This document shows, piece by piece, positions 1-6,968 of a stretch of DNA of 11,534 bases. The notes under the pieces were generated by a model. The model saw only the letters and a program-made list of their open reading frames with translations, did no database searches and was not told the DNA's origin. The DNA is from JBEGQX01 sp041180805 (GTDB taxonomy: Bacteria; Planctomycetota; Planctomycetia; Gemmatales; Gemmataceae). A program made the position numbers and the translations under genes. Location of the stretch: contig JBEGQX010000050.1 in the NCBI GenBank assembly GCA_041180805.1, positions 1-11,534 on the forward strand. The letters are read 5' to 3'. The stretch's first letter is position 1, and every line of letters starts with the position of its first letter.

Positions 1-1186
1 CAAACCGATTCCCCAGGAATTCATCAAGGGGAAGCGCTTCGCTTTCATGGATACTTTCTCGAAGGAAGTACCAAAACTGATGGCCAGCCCCAGAAAGTTC
101 AAAAAATATGGGAATAGCGGCGCAAGTGTTTCCGAGATTTTGCCAAACATGGCCAGTGTTGCTGACCAGATAACCGTTATAAGGTCCATGGCCACCAATG
201 TGTTCAACCATGCACCCGCCAAAGTATTCATGAACACCGGTTCTGCCCAGTTTGGTCGCCCCAGCATGGGTTCCTGGCTGACTTATGGAATCGGTAGTGA
301 ATCAAGAAACCTGCCCGGCTTTGTGGTTCTTCAGTCTGGCCCCAGAGGGCCCAGGGGTGGGAGCGCCTGCTGGTCAAGTGGGTTTCTTCCCACAAATTAC
401 CAGGGTGTGCCTCTTCGTGGTGTTGGAGAGCCGATTCTGAATCTTTCCAACCCCAGGGGTATTTCCGATCACGAGCAAAGGGATGTACTGGACGCTGTTA
501 AAACCCTTAATCAGGAACGGCTGTCAACCACCGGTGACCCTGAAATCGCTAGCCGCATCGCATCCTACGAGATGGCGTATCGCATGCAGTCCAGCGCGCC
601 AGAGCTCATAGATCTTTCCCGGGAAGACCAGCGAACGCTCGAACTATACGGGCCGGATGTTGCCAAGCCATCCTTCGCGAGGAACTGTATCCTTGCTAGA
701 AGGCTGGTGGAGCGTGGAGTGCGTTTTGTCCAGCTATATCACACAGACTGGGATCATCACGGTGGTGGAGACATTAATCTGGAAAACGGCCTTGAGAAGG
801 TATGTCGGGAAATTGACAGGCCATGTGCGGCCCTGATCACCGATCTGAAACGCAGGGGTTTACTGGACGATACTTTAGTGATCTGGGGTGGTGAATTTGG
901 CCGTACCCCCATGTCCGAAATTCGAGAAACCACAGGACGCAACCATCATATTGATGCGTTTACCATGTGGGTGGCTGGTGGTGGAACCAAGCCCGGCCAT
1001 CATCTTGGGAAAACCGATGAATTTGGTTTTTCAGCCGTTGAAGATCGTGTGCATGTGCATGACTTACACGCCACGATACTGCACCTGATGGGTGTCGATC
1101 ATCTCAAGCTTACCTATAAATTTCAGGGAAGAAACTTCCGCCTGACAGATGTTCATGGCGAAGTGGTGAACAAGCTTCTGGCGTAA
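1..1186 (+). CDS. DUF1501 domain-containing protein, 5' end outside window
   Basis: The open frame runs in from the left edge (first complete codon at base 2) to TAA at 1184-1186, giving about 394 visible residues. The first in-frame ATG (47) lies inside conserved family sequence (KPIPQEFIKGKRFAF precedes it), so it is not the start; family length suggests roughly 80-100 N-terminal residues, normally carrying an export signal, are missing. DUF1501 proteins belong to the alkaline phosphatase/sulfatase superfamily, are abundant in planctomycetes and are mostly uncharacterised. Recognisable family blocks are GRPSMGSWLTYG, a WDHHGGG metal-site-like segment near 750-770, DDTLVIWGGEFGRTP, GRNHHIDAFTMW, VHVHDLHATILHLMG and the C-terminal NFRLTDVHGEVV. 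Such genes usually follow a DUF1549/DUF1553 cytochrome-type gene, which would lie outside the window. The next gene starts 13 bases downstream, suggesting an operon. The family call is firm; the substrate is unknown. Confidence 0.93.
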   Translation, partial: KPIPQEFIKGKRFAFMDTFSKEVPKLMASPRKFKKYGNSGASVSEILPNMASVADQITVIRSMATNVFNHAPAKVFMNTGSAQFGRPSMGSWLTYGIGSESRNLPGFVVLQSGPRGPRGGSACWSSGFLPTNYQGVPLRGVGEPILNLSNPRGISDHEQRDVLDAVKTLNQERLSTTGDPEIASRIASYEMAYRMQSSAPELIDLSREDQRTLELYGPDVAKPSFARNCILARRLVERGVRFVQLYHTDWDHHGGGDINLENGLEKVCREIDRPCAALITDLKRRGLLDDTLVIWGGEFGRTPMSEIRETTGRNHHIDAFTMWVAGGGTKPGHHLGKTDEFGFSAVEDRVHVHDLHATILHLMGVDHLKLTYKFQGRNFRLTDVHGEVVNKLLA

Positions 1187-1199
1187 CCAAGGTAAAAAC

Positions 1200-2507
1200 A
1201 TGGCAGCCCGTCTCAACACATTTGCCCTTCTGGATCCGGGGCACTTTCATTCCGCGCTTGTATTCAAGGAGCCTCTTGAGGGGGTTTCCCGAAAAATCCA
1301 TGTGTATGGCCCCCTGGATTCCCAAGTGATCAGTTATCAGAACTTCATCTATCGTTTTAACAGGCGGGAACAAAACCCCACCGAATGGGAACTGGAAGTT
1401 CATGCCGGTCCGGAATCTCTGAAAAGGCTGATTCAGGAAAAACCCGCGGAGGCGGTGGTTCTGGCCGGGCATAATCGTGAAAAAATCCACAAGATTTTGG
1501 AGTGTTTGAAGAACGGGTTGCATGTTCTGGTGGATAAACCCTGGATCATTGACAGCCGGGATTTACCATTGCTGGAACAGGCCATTGAAATTGCCAGGGA
1601 GAAAAACCTGGTGATTTTGGACATCATGACCGAGAGGCATGAGGTTGTATCACGATTGCAGCGGGAAATCGTCGCGGACAGGGATCTTTTTGGTGACTTT
1701 GTCACTGGCCCAAAACCCGCCTTTTCCATGCGAAGCAGTCACAGCCTTTGCAAGAAGGTGAACGGCAATCCGCTTCTTCGGCCAATTTCTTTTTTTGACA
1801 TAGGAGAGCAGGGGGAAGGGCTTGCTGATGTCGGTGTTCATCTGGTGGATCTTGCCATTTGGACCCTGTTCCCCGGTCAATCCATCGATCACCGAAACGA
1901 TATTCGGGTAACCAAGGCAACCCGCTGGCCCACGGTTCTGGATCTATCTCAATTTCAGGCAGCAACTGGATTGGAAAGGTATCCGGATTTTTTTGAGGAC
2001 TGGATCGAAGGGGACTGCCTGACTTATTTTGGAAATAACACGGTGGATTTTGAGGTTAGAGGCCTTGGGGTTCATGTGGATACCCGTTGGGATTTCATGG
2101 CCGGGCCGGATGGCTTGGATACCTATTCCGCGGTATGCAGGGGAACCAAAGCCAGATTGGAGATTCGGCAGAACGAATCCACAAACTACAAATCTGAAAT
2201 GTTTATACGTTCTGCTGGGGAATCAGGTCCTTTGTTTGAAAGCCAATTGGCACAAAAAGTAAATAGCCTTCAAACTTTGTTCCCGGGATTGCAATTTCAA
2301 AAGATCAAGGAAGATTACCAATTGCTGATTCCCAGGGAACTCAAGTCGGGTCACGAATCCCATTTTGCCAGGATCATTAACCAGTTTCTGGCTTACCTCC
2401 GCGGAGAAATAAAGGTTCCCCCAGAGGAATATCCCTGCCTGCTTTCGAAATATTTCATCACCGTGGAAGGTGTTAGACTGGCGAGAGCCAGCCAGCATTC
2501 CCGTTAG
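1200..2507 (+). CDS. Gfo/Idh/MocA-family oxidoreductase with putative oxidoreductase C-terminal domain
   Basis: A 435-residue NAD(P)-dependent oxidoreductase-like protein. The N-terminal Rossmann part (about 1-140) begins FALLDPGHFHSALVFK. This replaces the usual GxGxxG turn and is typical of the subgroup carrying the 'putative oxidoreductase C-terminal' domain. The family Lys motif is visible as HVLVDKPW (Lys113, equivalent to the EKP lysine). The second-domain motif is DVGVHLVDLAIW, with His214 and Asp217 at the usual catalytic positions. No signal peptide is evident, so a cytoplasmic location is inferred. The ATG at 1200 is preceded by a modest AAGG (about 1188-1192) and lies 13 bases after the DUF1501 stop, so co-transcription and possible coupling are likely. 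Related enzymes act on sugars, inositols or sugar acids; the substrate here cannot be read from the sequence. The family is clear; the pairing with DUF1501 is suggestive only. Confidence 0.9.
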   Translation: MAARLNTFALLDPGHFHSALVFKEPLEGVSRKIHVYGPLDSQVISYQNFIYRFNRREQNPTEWELEVHAGPESLKRLIQEKPAEAVVLAGHNREKIHKILECLKNGLHVLVDKPWIIDSRDLPLLEQAIEIAREKNLVILDIMTERHEVVSRLQREIVADRDLFGDFVTGPKPAFSMRSSHSLCKKVNGNPLLRPISFFDIGEQGEGLADVGVHLVDLAIWTLFPGQSIDHRNDIRVTKATRWPTVLDLSQFQAATGLERYPDFFEDWIEGDCLTYFGNNTVDFEVRGLGVHVDTRWDFMAGPDGLDTYSAVCRGTKARLEIRQNESTNYKSEMFIRSAGESGPLFESQLAQKVNSLQTLFPGLQFQKIKEDYQLLIPRELKSGHESHFARIINQFLAYLRGEIKVPPEEYPCLLSKYFITVEGVRLARASQHSR

Positions 2508-2670
2508 AAGCGGTACAACCCCACCCAAAGGTTCGCGAGGCATGACCGTTTCCGCCCGCATCATGGTAGGGCAAATTTTCACGCCATTGGCCCAAAGTCC
2601 TATCTTGCCTCTTCCCATTGGTCGAATAAAAGTTTGTTATTCACAAGCAGTCTTTTGGCCGGAACAGGGA

Positions 2671-2970
2671 ATGAGTGAATCACAAAGCATGGATTTGATC
2701 AAAAACCTTCTCATGCGCTATTACAGGCCTTCCTCTGAGGAACGATCCGCATGGCAGGCCAGGGTCATGGAACTTGAGGGGGCCACCTCGAACGAAATCA
2801 CAAAAATGCATGGCGAATTGATCGCGCAAGGTTGGATAGAGCAGAATTTGGAAACCATTCTTGGCAGGGATGGTGGATCATTTCTTCAGTCAAGCTACCG
2901 AATCACCCCCAGCGGTGTTAGAACAACCAAGGGTCTTCAGGAATCCCTCGCGGAAGAATTGGATTCCTGA
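2671..2970 (+). CDS. Small hypothetical protein, possible winged-helix fold
   Basis: A 99-residue protein that I do not recognise as a named family. I chose the ATG at 2671 because GGAA and AGGGA lie just upstream (2661-2670). The longer frame from 2470 would add 67 residues of low-quality sequence overlapping the upstream oxidoreductase. The protein is largely helical by eye: MDLIKNLLMRYY, then EERSAWQARVMELEG, then NEITKMHGELIAQGWIEQN. It ends with a likely beta wing containing GGSFLQSSYRITPSGVRTTK. An 'ITPSG' strand after a helix ending in 'GWIEQ' resembles winged-helix DNA-binding proteins, but that is inference. There are no Cys clusters, membrane segments or signal peptide. Bases 2508-2670 upstream hold no other gene I can support. 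The last 34 bases overlap the convergent ferredoxin gene. It could belong to the upstream operon or have its own promoter. Confidence 0.65.
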   Translation: MSESQSMDLIKNLLMRYYRPSSEERSAWQARVMELEGATSNEITKMHGELIAQGWIEQNLETILGRDGGSFLQSSYRITPSGVRTTKGLQESLAEELDS

Positions 2971-3344
2971 TTGGGAAGGGGATGGGTTGTGAAAATCCAT
3001 CCCTCGACGGGTTTATCTTCCTGCAAATGTTTTTGCACAAATTCTGGAATCTTATTTTTTGTAAGGCCTGCGTACCATGTCCCTTCCGGGTAAACGGTGG
3101 CTATCGGCCCGTTTTTGCATACCCTAAGGCAACCCACCTTTGTGCGAAAACATGTGGAATTCCCCTGATCCAATTTGTGTTCCTTGATCTGTTTTTTAAG
3201 TTCCTCCCAGGCAGCTAGGCCTTCCTCCTCCGGGCAGCAGTTGGGTCCAACACAAAGAAACACATGGCGGGATGCTGTGTCCACACCAAGCTTGGTCGCC
3301 ATTTTTGCAAGGTCTTGCTTTTCTTCCGGGGTCAGATTGTTCAT
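2937..3344 (-). CDS. Thioredoxin-like (2Fe-2S) ferredoxin
   Basis: A 135-residue soluble protein of the thioredoxin-fold [2Fe-2S] ferredoxin family. The N-terminal motif FLCVGPNCCPEEEG supplies Cys31 and Cys36 (with an extra adjacent Cys37). The second motif VGCLRVCKNGP supplies Cys72 and Cys76. The strand block TVYPEGTWYAGLT and the closing helix IPEFVQKHLQEDKPVEGWIF match family members, including the CxxxC-NGPxxxVYPxGxWY pattern. Cys65 is an additional cysteine. The start ATG (3344-3342) overlaps the TGA stop of the upstream Ca2+-ATPase gene as ATGA. There is no good Shine-Dalgarno of its own, so translation is probably coupled to the ATPase. The hydrophilic tail after residue 120 overlaps the convergent small gene by 34 bases. 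Its role is presumably electron transfer; the partner is unknown, and a functional link with the ATPase is inference from the overlap only. Confidence 0.88.
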   Translation of the reverse strand: MNNLTPEEKQDLAKMATKLGVDTASRHVFLCVGPNCCPEEEGLAAWEELKKQIKEHKLDQGNSTCFRTKVGCLRVCKNGPIATVYPEGTWYAGLTKNKIPEFVQKHLQEDKPVEGWIFTTHPLPNQESNSSARDS

Positions 3345-6304
3345 GGGGATTTCAAAAATACTTTCTGTAAGAATCGATTGAGATAACCAAACGCAAGAAT
3401 CACGGAGGAACAGACGAGTATTGCCAGCCAGTCAAATAATCCAAGGGGTGTAACCATGAAAGTTTTATAGCCTGTCTGAACGATTAGCAATTGTACCACC
3501 ACGATGGTTGCCATGATTGCAAGGAACGCCTTGTTGCGCAGGATTCCACGAAACACCCCTTGGCCTGGCCGCAGTGATCTGCAATTGATCATGTTCCAAA
3601 CCTGCATCAATACATAACCTGAAAAGAACATGGAAATTTGATGCTCGTTGAGAGGCGCGAATTCCCATGCCGTATTGGGAAGTTGGTCTCCAGAAAGCCA
3701 ATGAAAATGCTTCATTCCCAAAAGCAATGCGATCATTACCACAACCATGAATAATCCAGTGGTTGCTATATTCCAGAGCATGGACCTGGAAAGAATGCTT
3801 TCATTTCGTTTTTTGGGTGGAAGTTTTAGCAGGTTGGGATCAGGTTCCTCGGAGCAAAGAGCAATCGCCGCGAAGCTATCCATGATCACATTGATCCAGA
3901 GAAGCTGGAGGATGGTAAATGGTGGACGGATGCCGATCAATGGCCCGATAAAAGCGATGATTAGTGCGCTTAAATTGATTGTAAGCTGGAATTGAAGAAA
4001 CCGCTGGATGTTTTCGTAAAGGCTTCGTCCCCACAAGACAGCCTTCACGATGGTGGAAAAGGAATCATCAAGAATCACAATCTTGCTGGCTTCCTTGGCT
4101 ACTTCAGTGCCTGATATCCCCATCGCCAGACCCACATCGGCTTTTTTCAGGGCGGGGGCATCATTGGTGCCATCACCGGTAACTGCAACCACATGACCTT
4201 TTTCCTGCAAGAGTCTTATGACCCTATATTTGTCCAGCGGTTTGGCGCGTGCCAGAACATGGGTTTGTGCCAGCTTTTCAGAAAGTTCCATGTCGGTCAT
4301 TTGAGCCATCGAAGTACTGGTAAGCACCTCATGCTCCGGGTTTTTTAAAAGTCCTGCCTCCTTTGCGATGGCAACGGCAGTGTTTGGATTGTCCCCGGTG
4401 ATCATCAGGATTTGAATGCCTCCCTCCTGGCAGGCCGCAATTGCCTCCTTCACATCGGGACGCAAGGGATCTCGAATGGCGTAAAAACCCGTAAGGACTA
4501 GTCTGCCGATTTCGATATTTTTTAAGGAGGTATCCTCAAATGCCGTCCCCAGAATTCGGTTCCCCTGGCTTGCCAGGGCAAAAATGACATTTTCCAGAAG
4601 GGCTCGCTCCTTTGGAGTAATAGGTTTGATCATTCCATCGGAAGCCATGTAATGCTGGCATTCGGCCAGGATGATTTCCGGGGCGCCTTTGACGAGCCTG
4701 AAACTACTTTCCATGATCTGGATGGTGGTATCCATCCATTTTCTTTCCGATGAAAAACTGTTTTGACCCATGATATTGGTCTTTTCACGGAGTTTACGGT
4801 AGTCAACCCCATGCTGATTAAGCCATACCAGCAGGGTCGCTTCCGTGGAGTTTCCCAATCCTGCGCCGTTGGAATCCAAATGGGCTGTGGAGTTTAGGCC
4901 AGCGTTTAAGGTCATCCATTCGGTGGGGTGAATGGGAATGGTGCCATTTTCAGATGCCATCGGTTTGAATGGTTGGCTTCCCAAGGGGTGAATGGTGCCA
5001 TCACCACTGATGATCTTTTCAACAGTCATTCGGTTCAGGGTAAGGGTGCCGGTTTTGTCGGTGCAAATAATAGTGGCGGACCCAATGGTTTCGCAGGCGA
5101 CGAGTTGTCTAACCAGAGAATTGGCCCGGGTCATTTTTCGCATGGCCAAAGCGAGGGAAATGGTCACACTCATGGGTAAGCCTTCTGGCACGGCGACCAC
5201 AATGATGATGACCATGTACATGAAGTAGCGAAGCAGTTTGTGGAAGACTTCAAATAACTCGGTGGAATTTGCCGGTAAGAATATTTCAGCAGGGGTGGTG
5301 AACCATGTCCCCCTGACCACCAATGTTAGAAAAATAGCCACTGCGGCAATGTACCCCGCGTTGCTGATTTGACCGGCAAGTACCTCAAGCTTTTCTTGCA
5401 GTGGTGTGGTTGCCTGATGGGATGAAAGCTTGCCAAGAAGCCTGGATTCAAGCGAGGTATCTGACGGGGTTTTCTCGGAGCCAAGATGGCTGGCAATGGT
5501 ACCAATCATGGTGGTATCACCGGTTGCAAGCACTAGAAATGTGCCTGTGCCGGAAATTACCTGGGTGCCACGAAATACCGAGAAAGGGTTCATGGGATCC
5601 ATGGCTGGCTGGTTTTCAGTGAAAGGTGATTTTTCCACCGGTTCTGACTCACCAGTTAGCAGGGATTGATCAATTTCCAGGCTGTTGGCCTGCAGTACGA
5701 TTCCATCCGCGGGTAATTCATCCCCTGTTGCCAATACAATCAGGTCACCCGCCACAATCTCATCCAGGGTGGTGTTGCGAACCGTGCCATCTCGATACAC
5801 CTTTACACGAATGTTCTGCCTGTTCTGGTTTAACTTTTCAAATTCCCGGTCGCTTTTCCATTCACTTAGGAAGGCTACTCCGGTGGCTAGAATGACCGCC
5901 ACCATGACAGCGATTCCCTCGATGGGTGTGTGTCCTGAAATGATTCCCAGAAGTATTAACGGGAAGGAAAAGAACGCCAGCCCGGCGGGTGCAATATGTC
6001 TGGTTTTGGGATGAATGAAAGCTGGCAGAAACAGGATGATCAGCGTGGCCAACCCTATCCAGCCGTAAATAAGTTCGGAGGCCTGAAATAGTTCGATAAA
6101 AAAGGAAAGAATCGCTGCTGCAAGAAGAATCTTGATGATCGCTTCGTCGAATTTTTCCAGGAACCGCAGCCAGATGGGGACAGAAGGTATCGGCGTAAGA
6201 TGGTTTGCCCCAAAGCGTTTTCGGCTGGTTTCTGCCTGGGCTGAACTCAGGCCTTTGGTTTTGCAATCAGGAAACAGGGCTACGATTTCCTGAAGCGTGT
6301 TCAT
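3341..6304 (-). CDS. Calcium-translocating P-type ATPase, PMCA (P2B) type
   Basis: A 987-residue membrane pump expected to couple ATP hydrolysis to Ca2+ export. I prefer the ATG at 6304 because AGGGG lies 7 bases upstream; the in-frame ATG at 6361 would add 19 residues translated through a hairpin. The actuator motif is LLTGES (217-220). The M4 site is VPEGLPMSVTISLA (Glu374). The phosphorylation site is Asp416 in CTDKTGTLT. KGAPE is at 539-543, MITGDN at 634-639 and the hinge GDGTNDAP at 710-717. M6 is WINVIMDS (Asn805, Asp809). Glu374, Asn805 and Asp809 are the single Ca2+-site ligands expected of P2B pumps, and the sequence around M4-M5 resembles plasma-membrane Ca2+ pumps. There is no long C-terminal calmodulin-type tail. 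Ten core membrane segments are visible, plus two extra hydrophobic stretches at about 79-97 and 104-122 between M1 and M2. The gene follows frr by 70 bases and overlaps the ferredoxin gene by 4. Confidence 0.96.
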   Translation of the reverse strand: MNTLQEIVALFPDCKTKGLSSAQAETSRKRFGANHLTPIPSVPIWLRFLEKFDEAIIKILLAAAILSFFIELFQASELIYGWIGLATLIILFLPAFIHPKTRHIAPAGLAFFSFPLILLGIISGHTPIEGIAVMVAVILATGVAFLSEWKSDREFEKLNQNRQNIRVKVYRDGTVRNTTLDEIVAGDLIVLATGDELPADGIVLQANSLEIDQSLLTGESEPVEKSPFTENQPAMDPMNPFSVFRGTQVISGTGTFLVLATGDTTMIGTIASHLGSEKTPSDTSLESRLLGKLSSHQATTPLQEKLEVLAGQISNAGYIAAVAIFLTLVVRGTWFTTPAEIFLPANSTELFEVFHKLLRYFMYMVIIIVVAVPEGLPMSVTISLALAMRKMTRANSLVRQLVACETIGSATIICTDKTGTLTLNRMTVEKIISGDGTIHPLGSQPFKPMASENGTIPIHPTEWMTLNAGLNSTAHLDSNGAGLGNSTEATLLVWLNQHGVDYRKLREKTNIMGQNSFSSERKWMDTTIQIMESSFRLVKGAPEIILAECQHYMASDGMIKPITPKERALLENVIFALASQGNRILGTAFEDTSLKNIEIGRLVLTGFYAIRDPLRPDVKEAIAACQEGGIQILMITGDNPNTAVAIAKEAGLLKNPEHEVLTSTSMAQMTDMELSEKLAQTHVLARAKPLDKYRVIRLLQEKGHVVAVTGDGTNDAPALKKADVGLAMGISGTEVAKEASKIVILDDSFSTIVKAVLWGRSLYENIQRFLQFQLTINLSALIIAFIGPLIGIRPPFTILQLLWINVIMDSFAAIALCSEEPDPNLLKLPPKKRNESILSRSMLWNIATTGLFMVVVMIALLLGMKHFHWLSGDQLPNTAWEFAPLNEHQISMFFSGYVLMQVWNMINCRSLRPGQGVFRGILRNKAFLAIMATIVVVQLLIVQTGYKTFMVTPLGLFDWLAILVCSSVILAFGYLNRFLQKVFLKSP

Positions 6305-6312
6305 GCAAAGAC

Positions 6313-6347
6313 CCCTAAAAGAAAGCTGCCCCGGAATACCAGGGCAG
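6313..6347 (-). terminator. Candidate intrinsic terminator/attenuator between frr and the Ca2+-ATPase
   Basis: On the minus strand, bases 6347-6326 form a hairpin: a 6-bp CTGCCC/GGGCAG stem, one mismatch, 2 further G-C pairs and a 4-base loop. It is followed at once by CTTTCTTTT (6325-6317). It lies 27 bases after the frr stop and just before the AGGGG ribosome site of the ATPase gene. The T-tract is interrupted, so termination may be partial. The same bases also hold a promoter-like pair on the minus strand (TTGACC at 6361-6356, 17-base spacer, TATTCC at 6338-6333), so the two readings compete. Confidence 0.45.
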
Positions 6348-6374
6348 TAGGATATGGTCAAAAAATGTCATTCA

Positions 6375-6935
6375 TTACTGTTCCATGATTTCCTTGGATT
6401 TTTTGTCTCCAAGTTCGCCGATCTTGTCTTCGTATTTCTTGAGCAGGGATTGAACTTCTTCCTTGCCGGAATCCCGTTCATCCTCGGTCATGACCTTGTC
6501 CTTTTCTGCCTGTTCAAAGTACTTGTTACCGTCCCTGCGGATGTTTCGGCAGGAAACCTTGGAATCTTCGGCCATCTTCTTGATGCGGGTGGCCATCTTC
6601 TGGCGTTGTTCACCGCTCATGGAGGGCACCTGCAAACGGATGACCTTGCCATCATTATTTGGTGCCATTCCAAGATCGCTGGATCGAATGGCCTTTTCGA
6701 TGTCTTTTAGGCAGTTTGCATCGAACGGCTTGATCATGATCTGTTGGGCATCAGGTGTGCTGATCTGGGCAAGCTGCTTCAATGGTGTGGGTGATCCGTA
6801 GTAATCTACACGAATGTTGTCCACCAACGCCGGGGTGGCCCTGCCGGTGCGCAATCCCTTAAGTTCATCAAGAAAGACATTAAGAGCCTTTTCCATGCGT
6901 TCCCGGGTATCTTTAAGGATCTGATCTCTGTTCAT
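6375..6935 (-). CDS. frr: Ribosome recycling factor
   Basis: A 186-residue cytoplasmic protein of standard RRF length. With EF-G it splits the post-termination ribosome so the subunits can be reused. Family hallmarks are clear: LKGLRTGRATPALVDNI (Arg29 and Arg32 of the RTGRA motif), VDYYGSPTPLKQLAQI, IEKAIRSSDLGMAPNNDGKVIRL, then the second long helix region with VSCRNIRRDGNKYF (Arg130, Arg133) and EDERDSGKEEVQSLLKKYEDKI near the C-terminus. These give the usual domain order: helix 1, the small beta domain (about 31-105), then helices 2 and 3. The ATG at 6935 has AGG about 10 bases upstream. The gene begins 33 bases after the pyrH stop, the conserved pyrH-frr order in many bacteria, and is almost certainly co-transcribed with it. 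A hairpin lies just downstream. Confidence 0.98.
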   Translation of the reverse strand: MNRDQILKDTRERMEKALNVFLDELKGLRTGRATPALVDNIRVDYYGSPTPLKQLAQISTPDAQQIMIKPFDANCLKDIEKAIRSSDLGMAPNNDGKVIRLQVPSMSGEQRQKMATRIKKMAEDSKVSCRNIRRDGNKYFEQAEKDKVMTEDERDSGKEEVQSLLKKYEDKIGELGDKKSKEIMEQ

Positions 6936-6968
6936 GGGAGAAGTACCTGCCTTTGTGTGGGTGAAAAC

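Noticed and set aside
1110..1523. A 137-codon minus-strand frame across the DUF1501/oxidoreductase junction.
   Set aside because: It is antisense to two supported genes and has no homology pattern that I recognise.
2580..2625. Two CCATTGG copies and loose promoter-like hexamers upstream of the small gene.
   Set aside because: The repeats are only 7 bases long and no -35/-10 pair has acceptable spacing and match.
2470..2670. In-frame upstream extension of the small plus-strand gene, overlapping the oxidoreductase end.
   Set aside because: It would add 67 residues with no recognisable pattern and overlap the upstream gene by 38 bases, whereas the ATG at 2671 has purine-rich ribosome-site sequence in front.
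5862..6266. A 134-codon minus-strand frame inside the ATPase gene.
   Set aside because: It is another frame of the ATPase coding strand, with no motif or plausible ribosome site, over a region of clear transmembrane sequence.
6305..6361. Longer Ca2+-ATPase start at 6361.
   Set aside because: The 19 extra residues (MTISYCPGIPG...) do not resemble P2B N-termini and run through a hairpin; the ATG at 6304 has AGGGG at good spacing.
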